From Musa acuminata AAA Group (taxonomy: Eukaryota > Streptophyta > Magnoliopsida > Zingiberales > Musaceae): a stretch of 64,000 bases of DNA. The translations under genes were made by a program, and so were the position numbers. Position 1 is the stretch's first letter. The number at the start of each line of letters is the position of its first letter. The notes beneath the pieces are model-generated. The model saw nothing but the letters and a program-made list of their open reading frames with translations. It ran no database searches and was not told the origin of the DNA. Shown in pieces: positions 55,693 to 64,000 of this stretch. The DNA lies in the NCBI RefSeq assembly GCF_036884655.1, contig NC_088357.1:8047001-8111000 (forward strand), in the 5' to 3' direction.

Positions 55693-58630
55693 ATGGAGAG
55701 CCCCGGTCATCCCGAGGGAGAGGTGTGGGGAACGTGGGAAGAGCTCCTCCTAGCTTTCGCTGTTAACCGCCACGGTACCCGGAGTTGGGACTCTGTCGCC
55801 ATGGAGATCCAGTCCCGGAGCCCCTTCTCGCACCTGTTAACCCCCCAGAGCTGCCGCCGGCGGTACCGCGACCTGAAGCTACGGTTCGCCGGTTCCGGCG
55901 GCGAAGAAGGCAGACACGAGGACGACGAAGGCGAGGAGGCTGGCTCATCTGTCGAGGTGCCCTGGGTCGAGGAGCTCCGGAAGCTTCGAGTCGCCGAGCT
56001 CCGCCGCGATGTCGAACGCTACGATGCGTCGATCGGGTAATTAAATAACAATTTACGGTGTTTTTTCATTTTTCTCAATTTATAGGATTATGTTTTATCT
56101 GCCGTCAGATCAGGATCAGGCGCATCTGAGCGCTTGATCTTGGATATATTTAAATATTTTTTTAATTATTTGTATATTTTAGATATTTGCAACTAAAGGT
56201 AAAAAGGTTGGAAGAAGAGCGCGAACGGAGCTTGAGGGAGACGGAATCCGTCGAGGAAAAACCGGATCAGGAGAAGGAGGCGGGCAACTCGGCGAGTCAC
56301 ACGCCGGAGGCTGCCGTCGGTGATGCGATCTCCGGTAAGGATTCCGGCCGCTCCTGCGGGGAGTCCAACTCGACTCTTCCAAAGGAAGGCGAGAAGAAAC
56401 TCGATGGAGATGATGGAAAAGCGGAGGAAGCCGTTGGAACCGGCGGCGAGTCGGCCGATCCGGTGGAGCGGCTGCCGGCGGGTGAGTCGGGCGAGTCGAT
56501 GGTGGCCGAATCCAAGGGCGAGGAGGAGGAGGAGGGTGAGAAGGAGGGCAGCGACGTGCAGTGTTCGATGAGCCCCTCAAGGCGGCGTAGGGGACGGCGG
56601 AGGAGGTTAATCCCCGGCGGCAGCAACAGCAGAGAGGAGGCGGATGCGGATGCGGATGCGGACGCGGGTGCCGCAGAGGAGTCGATCATCATGGGCAAGC
56701 GGGTCGCTGCTGAATCTGAGCCGTTGATGATGTTCCTTGACACGATTCGATCAGATCAACAGGTGTCAATTCTGGAGCGTCGGCTCGGGTGCCAGGTAAT
56801 TATCCCCGATTTCTCGCCTCCCCCTCTTGGTCTTGATTTGAATGGACGTCGGGTAACGTATCGCTTTGGCATGAAGGCGAGGCAAACGCATATTCATTCT
56901 CGTCCTCTAAGCGAGAATTGTCATTATCATTCGATATGCGATGTGCGCCTTTTTGCCCAAAGATATACTTTACTGCGTTGCTGAACTCGAAATGCTTAAG
57001 CTTTTATGGAAACTAACTTGATTTTGGTTTATGACGTTCTGATCTAATCGATCATTTGGTTGATTGAGATATACAGACCTTTGAACATCACGAGTATGAT
57101 TGAGATCTAAGAATGAACGAACCAGACAAAGATGCTCCAAGTTTACTTCTTTTTTAAATACAATGCTGCCTTGAATTGACTTGGCTAATATATTACAACA
57201 AGCTAAAGCATGTTAAAGGAAATGGCCAACAAAGACTTACTTCTGCCTCTCTGATTTGGATGGAAATTTAATGGTTACGGGGATCTTGATTTTTGTTTTG
57301 GTTCCGGAGATCTTTCTTGTAGTATATGTCTGGGTTTCCGCTGCTGCAGAATTCACAAAATGCCATATTAGTGTTTGTTTGTTTGTTTGCTTAACGTGTG
57401 GGCCGAGCAGTTCCGAACCTGAAGGTGGTGGGTCGTAACTCCTCACCAACATTGACTTTTTGGGTTCGCATGCTTGCGTGTAACGATTTGACTGTATATA
57501 GAAATATATCGTCCTTTATTTTTTTTTCTGTGGTTCGAAAAAAAAAAATGTTTTATTTTGGTTATCCACAGGAAACCGTCAGATATCACAGTCTGATACG
57601 GCGACACGTGGATCTAGAGATGGTGCGTGCCAAGGTGGACGGCTTAGGTCAGGGAGGTGGTTCGTACACGACCGCGGAGTTCTTGCGCGATCTGCTGCTG
57701 CTCTGCACCAACGTCATTGTCTTTCACCCCAAAGACACTCCCGAATCCATCGCCGCTGCTCGTCTCCGTGACAAAGTCACTAAAGAGATCTCCGTCTGCG
57801 TTGGGCCTCCCACACCGTCATCACGGCCGCCGATAGAACCCACTCCGTCTCCAACGCCAGATCTGGACCTCACTGCTTCTCTTCCTGATAAGCCGACGAC
57901 AGCGGCACCTCTGATCGCTTGCCGGACGCGAAGCTCTACGTCGAACGTGTCTGAGGAGGTCGAGGAGGAGAAGGAGAAAGAGGAGACGCCAAAAACAGAA
58001 CCGGAGGAGTCCGTCAACGAGGAGAAGGCCGCCCTCGAGAAGAAGGTGAATAAAGAAACAAACGTGCTTTCGAGGAAGACAAGGGGATTGAGGACCAACA
58101 AGCTCCGCAGCGGCCATGCAGGAGAAGGTTCCGCTGCTAAGAGGCCTAGTGTTGCTGTAGTTCCAAATGTTAAGACCAGACCCGTCCAGAACGCGGCGGT
58201 TGTGGACGCAGCAGCAACATCACATAGGAAGAGTGATGGTTCTGTCGCTTCAACGGCTGCTTTGGAAAAGCAGAAACGGCAGGACAACTCGCCGAACCAG
58301 GTCAAGCGGAGCTCCAAGGGGACCGTGAAGGAGACGCTCAAAAGTCCGTCCTCCAGAGGAGGCGGCGTCGGCGGAAAAGCTGCGGAAATACAGAGGAAGC
58401 GTGGAAGGAGTATCGGAGGGAAGGATCAGAGAACCCGTCAAGGGACCGGTGCCATTCGCGTTGAATCCGCCACGAAGAAGGTGGCGGATACAAGCGGTCC
58501 GGCGAAGAGGAGCGTGGGGCGGCCACCGAAACGGGCAGCGTCTCCATCTACACTCCGTCCGGGGAAGAGGGCGAAGGGGCATACGGAGGCCCGGGCGACG
58601 CCGGGTTCCAGGAAGCGAGGGCGGAAGTGA
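55693..58630 (+). CDS. SANT/Myb-bromodomain nuclear protein, 3 exons
   Basis: Exons 55693-56036, 56183-56795 and 57572-58630 give 671 aa with GT-AG junctions in phase. The N-terminus has a SANT/Myb-like domain (WGTWEELLLAFAVNRHGTRSW, about 12-75), then a charged helix (ELRKLRVAELRRDVERYDAS, LQLKVKRLEEERER) and an acidic low-complexity linker. A divergent bromodomain spans about residues 265-365 across exons 2 and 3 (LMMFLDTIRSDQQVSILERR, RYHSLIRRHVDLEMVRAKVD, FLRDLLLLCTNVIVFHPKD). The tail is Lys/Arg-rich with AT-hook-like GRPPKRA and PGSRKRGRK, consistent with chromatin binding. Arabidopsis has a small family of such DNA-binding bromodomain proteins, some linked to histone acetyltransferase complexes. 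The acetyl-lysine-anchoring Asn appears replaced by His. Confidence 0.9.
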
Positions 58631-59586
58631 GGTGCGTTAGTGCGGAGCATCACCTAAATTAAGACTCGAATAGCTGTGACGTTACACACCTATTCTTGTT
58701 TTCTCTTTATATTTGTTTTTCGTGTTCTTGGGGTGCGAACTTAACCCGAGGATGGGATTTGGTTTGTGCTCCGCATTCATTTAACCGGTCGATAATTAAC
58801 TCCCAAATGCCGGGTAATTACAATTAGTTGTGGCCCTATGCTAAGCTTTGTGAATACGGACTTCCAAGTCAAGAAATTGGTGCCTTGGTATGTTCTCGCC
58901 AAGTCCGCTAAAGCGTAGGGCCCCACATATATTGGACTGCAAGCCAGGTGCTCTCGTGAATGCGCTTCTTCATGGCCTTCGGCCTGGGCGATGTGTGTGT
59001 GACTCACGTGTTATTGATTGTGACTCGGTGGATTTCAATATCAATCAAACACTTCAGAGAAAGAGAATGATTATTTAGGAGCTTGACCGCACGTGTATAA
59101 CTTTCCGGTTTAATCTTAAAGGAAGTTTTCGACATTTTTAATTATTTTTTACTTGACTTATAAACTTTAATATAATTTTAATTATTTTGGAATGACTCTT
59201 CATAATTTTAATTATATCGTGCATCCCTCAGGAAACGATGAGTGAAGTGTGGGGCCGGTTGGGAGCCAACGTGTTTTCAGAAGCGTTCGCCAACATAATC
59301 AGCAGGAAAAAGAACACAAGAATCAATCCTGGTTGAATGTTGAATCGGTAAGCGTTGTTCATACCAAGGAAAACTTTCACTTGACATTCCCTTTAGTTCC
59401 CACTGTCTTCTGTATTATTAGATTAAGACTTCGGGGTCAATTTTGACCACAGGTCAACCACGTGTTCCGAAAAACGGCAATCATCGTAATTTGCTAGGAA
59501 ATTGCCACGCTGTTCCTTCTCACTCTTCCATTTCTGGGCTCCACTGCTTTATATATATGTGTCCTTCGCAGACTCGAAATCCAACC
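58631..59586. other. Intergenic region with SDR promoter
   Basis: This is the 3' flank of the bromodomain gene followed by the promoter of the dehydrogenase gene. TTTATATATAT at about 59549-59559 is a good TATA box only about 30 bp before the dehydrogenase ATG, so the leader would be very short if it is used. No other gene is seen. Confidence 0.45.
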
Positions 59587-62359
59587 ATGGCGGAGGCGGT
59601 AAACGAGGCGGCGAAACGGACGCCGGGGCTCATGCCATGGAGGAGCTTAGAGGGCAAGGTCGTCATGGTGACCGGCGCGTCCTCCGGCATCGGCCGAGAC
59701 CTGTGCCTCGACCTCGCGAAGGCCGGTTGCCGGGTCATCGCGGCAGCGCGGCGGACCGACCGATTGAGGTCCCTCTGCGAGGAGATCAACGGATCCGGGG
59801 CGTCGGAGCCATCCGCCGTCCGATCGGTGGCGGTCGAACTCGACGTGAGCGCGGATGAACCGGCCATCGCCGCCTCCGTGCAGAGGGCGTGGGATGCGTT
59901 TGGCCGGATCGATGGGTTGGTGAATAATGCCGGAGTTCGAGGTACCATTTCTCTTCTTCTCTTCGGTAAGAAACCTGTTTACCGATCATATTTGGTCCAC
60001 AATTTGGTGCTCAAACCTACGGCACGTCTGATAGTTTTTTGGAGTAGTTGATCGTGTCCAATACTTTTTCCTGAGTTGTTGTAGGCATGGCCAAAAAGTT
60101 AGTGCTAACGAAACATCTCGGAGAGTCTCTGTCTTGGCAATTGTGAAACGACAAACTAAAAACATCTCTCTCTCTCTCTCTCTGTCTCTCTCTTCCAAAC
60201 TCAAAATAAGTCTTCTGTTTCTTCTCTTTCGAATAAACAAAGGAATATTATGGCTTTCATCACCGGAAACATTGCATTTATGTCCACAATGTTAGAGGAG
60301 AGATGGCCATAGAACAGTGCCATACAGTATCCATACAATGTATCATAGATAATTACATTGGAATTAGACTTGTGCCAATGCGAATAGTGTGAAAGACTAG
60401 AGAAAGAAAGAGGAGATGGAAAACCAGAATATAATTTTTTTTATTCATTGGTCTTCTATGTATATAAAAGGGAGATGTATATGGACTGATTATAATCTAT
60501 ACAACTAAGAAAATTGATTCTAATAATTTTATATAATATTTTTTTTCTAATTTATTTCCTATAATATGAATTGATTTGATACTAATTAAGAATCCCTTAA
60601 TTATGATAATAATTTATTTTCTTAACTATGGGATTATAAAATCCTTTAGTTATGGGATTTAGAATCCCTTAATCATGAGATTTTCTATGAAGACTCATGG
60701 ACATTGTTTCTTCTTTTTGTTGTTGTGCAATGCAACTAATGGAATTACTGAATGAATCTTATATTAATTTGGGGCATCAGATTGGGAAATTTGCTCAGAA
60801 TGTTGAAGGCTTGATTTCTTTATCTATCTATTCTTTTTAAAATATTGGTATGTCCTAAGATCACTACGGAATGTTGTAATTCTTCTCTAAGATAGTTTTT
60901 GAGATGCTGGTGTCAGGAACCCCATATTTAACATGAATTAAACCGTAAATACTTTTGCATAGCAGACTTCCTGTACTTATTTCAACATATGAGTCAAACA
61001 TTGTGATAACTGGAATGTATCTGCGAGTGAGAAGATATTCTTCCCTTGCAAAATGAATTACAACTGACTTTGAACTACTAGTATCCGATGACTTTTTCCT
61101 GCATGATATGTTTCCCTTTCAAGGATTATTTTTGTTAAGATTAGACGCCGCAAAACATTCAGTTAATCATTCCTTCTATTCTCCTTTTGATACCTACTTG
61201 CAGAAAATGATGTTAAAATTGGGTATGATATTCTCAGAGCAATAAACAAGATGTTGGAAATAGAATATAAGTTTCTAACTAGCCATATTTCCAATTTGCA
61301 TATCATAATCTTATGGTATCGGTATCACATTAAATTGAGGAAGGGGGGATTTATAGATTTCCTTGATTGTTCAGATTTCTAGATACTTGTAAGTTTCTTC
61401 AATAATTTCACCAAGTACAAGAGTTTGCGAATTTAATCTTCTTCTTTTACATGATGATACATATCTGAATTTAATCTTATACCTTAATTTGATTGGTTGT
61501 TTGCCTACTCGATTCTACAACGCTGAAATGCTGTCTCTTCCTCAGGTGATGTGCACTCACCATTAGATTGGTCCGAGGAGGAGTGGAGTAGCAATATCAG
61601 AACAAATTTGACTGGATTGTGGCTGGTTTCCAAACATGTCTGCAAACACATGCGTGATGCAAAACAGAAAGGATCCGTGATCAATATATCATCTATTGGT
61701 GGCATTGAACGTGGCCAGTTACCTGGAGGGCTTGCTTATGTTGCATCAAAGACAGGTGTTAACGCAGTTACTAAGGTAATTCGACTGCTAGAACCCTAAA
61801 TTCCCCATGTTTGTCTTGCATTGCATATGCTCTGTACCATGGCAGCTAAAAAAGCTGACTATTAATATGGATATGGACTCCATGTGTTAGTGTCACTTGT
61901 CATTTCGAGATCCAAATATTATATTACACATATTTTCTTCTTCAGATCTAATTTGTGGTTTTCATTGACTCATGTAATCCTTTGTTACAATTATGACACT
62001 TCTGTGTTGTTGAAAAAGCCTTCTTTTGTGCTGCTGTTGGTGTCTTAATGGTAGCTGACAAAGTTGTCTTTGGCAAACAGGTGATGGCATTGGAGCTGGG
62101 TGCTTTTAACATTCGTGTGAACTCCATAGCGCCTGGACTGTTCAAGTCCGAGATAACTGATGGCCTGATGAAGAGAGAATGGCTGAACAAGGTGGCTGAA
62201 AGAACAGTTCCACTAAGAACATATGGCACATTAGATCCAGCATTGACATCAATTGTTCGTTTCCTGATGCATGACTCCTCGGCATATGTTTCCGGCAACA
62301 TTTTCGTTGTCGACGCAGGTGTCACTCTGCCGGGGATCCCCCTTTTCTCTTCCCTCTGA
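59587..62359 (+). CDS. Classical short-chain dehydrogenase/reductase (FabG-like), 3 exons
   Basis: Exons 59587-59941, 61546-61775 and 62081-62359 give 287 aa with GT-AG junctions in phase. I start at [20 protein letters not shown]; an upstream in-frame ATG gives a longer N-terminus but lies beside the TATA box. The Rossmann cofactor motif TGASSGIG is at 29-36, with RRTDR near residue 60 suggesting NADP(H). NNAG is at 113-116, and the catalytic tetrad is Asn139, Ser168, Tyr183 and Lys187 (NISSIGG, YVASK). The enzyme should be an NAD(P)H-dependent carbonyl or oxoacyl reductase; its substrate cannot be read from sequence. The C-terminus PLFSSL could be a weak peroxisomal targeting signal. Confidence 0.92.
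60166..60193. repeat. (CT)n microsatellite
   Basis: A slightly interrupted CT run in intron 1 of the dehydrogenase gene. Confidence 0.85.
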
Positions 62360-62637
62360 TACTAATTCTTGTTGATGCTTTCTTGATTCCAGGATTTTTT
62401 TTTCCTTTTCTTGGAACTCCATGAGTTGAAAGATCGTTTTCTGCTTTAAAAAGGTTCATATGGTTAATCTTGTCACTGAAAAAAAGTTTGTAGTTCATCT
62501 TTGGTGTGACCCATTAATGGCCTATGCAGCATAATGGTCATATGAAATATAATTGCTGCATCATGTTAATAAAGATTTAATAATTACAAACCTTTTTCTT
62601 CTAAAAAATTACAAAATTTCTAAGTCTCTTTTTCCCT

Positions 62638-62682
<45 letters not shown>

Positions 62683-63159
62683 CGAACGTGTGTCATGTAA
62701 TTCTGAAGGTTTATTTATTAAAACAAAAACAGAAAACCAAAGTAGAAGGAAGCTAAATGCTAATAATTAATTTGAGTAAAAAAAGAATTAAATTAAAGTC
62801 GGCTGTGATGAGATTCCTATTTTCCCTTTTTTTTTCGATCCGTTTATAGGTGGATTAATCTGCCCTTAGCCTTAATGCATGAAAACAAGTAATGTTAAAA
62901 TAAGTATTTTTAGAGCTGGAAACTATTGCTGGTGCGGTTTCGGGGACGAATCTGGACGCGGTGGGCCCGGCCCACGTCGAACTTTCTTTTAACTTATCTC
63001 GTAGTCACGTGAGTTGTCCGCGTAGGAAATCTCCGTGCGGCCCCTAAAGGGTTCACCCAAACGAATAATAAAATGCTGATAACCCCGAAAGGCACCACCC
63101 ATCACACCGCCCCCTGCTCCTACAACAGATAGCGGAGAGAAGAGAAGAGACGAGCGACG
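62360..63159. other. Intergenic region
   Basis: The 3' UTR of the dehydrogenase gene is followed by a (TA)n tract and AT-rich DNA, then from about 62930 a GC-richer promoter/leader block with a purine-rich AGAGAAGAGAAGAGACGAG run immediately before the next ATG. No further gene is seen. Confidence 0.5.
62641..62679. repeat. (AT)n microsatellite
   Basis: About 19 AT units, 280 bp downstream of the dehydrogenase stop codon. Confidence 0.97.
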
Positions 63160-64000
63160 ATGGAAGACTCGAAGAAGCGAAAGCTGGAGGAGGAAGGCGG
63201 CAGTGGAGGCGCCTTCGCTATGGAATTCTCCAAGCAGCTGCGCTTCCTTCTCGACCCTCTCAGAAAGGATCAGCTCGTCGATCTCCTCGTCAAATTGTAA
63301 GCGCTCCTCCTCCTAAAACCCCCCGATTCGATGAGCATCGGAGGTGGTTCGATTTCTTAATTACTTTCGCACGCTTCACATGCCCGCTCGTCCTTGATTT
63401 ACCGGGAAAGGAAGAGAGTGGCGAGTCCTTTGATGCCTATTAGGTCTTCCCATTGATGATTTGGGGCAAATTTTTTGGGTCCCATTAGTGCTGTTCTGTC
63501 TGTGTAACAATCTTGCTTTTTTTATTTCGTAGTTCTGAATTCTCTTCACCCCCTTTTTTTCCCATGTCTTTATGCTATTCTTGAGGATCTCTTTTCTAGT
63601 TGTCAATGCTGTGGCATGAATTCTGCGTACTGTTTTTCATCTTCATTTTTTGTCTGTTGGCTACAGCATTCGTTTATCATGTAAAATTTCTTTTGTTCAT
63701 AATGTGTATTGTCTATTACCGAGGTATTTCTTTGGCGTTCATGATCCTTGGCCATGAAAGGTACTTGTCTGATATCGTGGAGGGTATATTATCTGAATGA
63801 AAAAGTTGGCGTAGAAGGGAGAGACCAATTTACATGAGATAATCAGAGGGATGTGTGTCCTGAATTTGACTAGATCAGCATGTTATCAACACCCAAAGTA
63901 AGAGGTGAATTGCTAGAAGACGCAGGGGGGCTTAGATTGTCTGAGATAAGAATGACCAACATATGTTTATGTTTGACATCATTTGTTATTAGATACTTTA
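63160..64000 (+). CDS. Exon 1 of an incomplete gene, possibly UBA2-like RRM protein
   Basis: The ATG at 63160 opens MEDSKKRKLEEEGGSGGAFA and the exon ends at 63296 (donor GTAAGC), giving 45 codons plus two bases. The rest of the window is intron 1. The basic KKRKLEEE start followed by FLLDPLRKDQLVDLLVKL resembles the N-terminal helix that precedes the RRMs in UBP1-associated protein 2 (hnRNP-like, nuclear RNA-binding). No RRM is visible because the gene runs off the window, so the identity rests on this short block only. Confidence 0.45.

Noticed and set aside
1..64000. CRISPR arrays, bacterial operons, tRNA or rRNA genes
   Set aside because: Nothing resembling them was seen; the window is plant nuclear DNA.

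Overview
The window is nuclear DNA of a flowering plant, most likely a monocot. Every recognised protein is a plant protein, the introns follow GT-AG rules, several first exons are very GC-rich, and the oleate desaturase looks monocot-like. A badnavirus-type endogenous pararetrovirus in one intron would fit a banana relative (Zingiberales/Musaceae) or another badnavirus host such as yam or taro. The species assignment is inference only.

Layout. 0.1-1.1 kb: a single-exon multi-pass membrane protein of unknown function (+). 1.5-15.6 kb: the regulatory alpha subunit of PPi-dependent phosphofructokinase (PFP) on the minus strand, rebuilt as 19 exons and 613 aa with no break. Its intron 8 carries a 7.4-kb endogenous badnavirus (about 3985-11413) in antisense orientation. 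The viral copy has a primer-binding site, ORF1, a broken ORF2, a broken ORF3 polyprotein and an extra overlapping ORF, flanked by identical 468-bp direct repeats. 15.9-20.1 kb: AT-rich DNA without recognisable genes. 20.1-21.0 kb: splicing factor U2AF35 (-). 22.8-27.4 kb: the mitotic kinase CDKB2 (-; 8 exons, 322 aa), with a degenerate Ty3/gypsy relic in intron 2. 27.4-31.3 kb: intergenic DNA with short repeats. 31.3-36.1 kb: an AHL-type AT-hook/PPC protein (+; 5 exons, 364 aa). 37.2-45.2 kb: a DUF89 damage-control phosphatase (+; 12 exons, 368 aa). 46.4-48.1 kb: FAD2 oleate desaturase (-) with a 5' UTR intron. 48.1-52.9 kb: gene-poor DNA with a possible LTR relic. 52.9-54.0 kb: a plant protein of unknown function (+). 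55.7-58.6 kb: a SANT/Myb plus bromodomain nuclear protein (+; 671 aa). 59.6-62.4 kb: a short-chain dehydrogenase/reductase (+; 287 aa). 63.2 kb to the end: exon 1 of an unfinished gene, possibly a UBA2-like RRM protein.

The genes are independent housekeeping and regulatory loci (glycolysis, splicing, cell cycle, chromatin, lipid and metabolite repair), not a pathway cluster. The outstanding feature is the endogenous virus. It is longer than one viral genome unit, circularly permuted, has identical terminal repeats and scrambled junctions, and leaves the host coding sequence intact. Exon borders were set by eye from splice consensus, unbroken frame and family resemblance; no alignment or transcript data were available.
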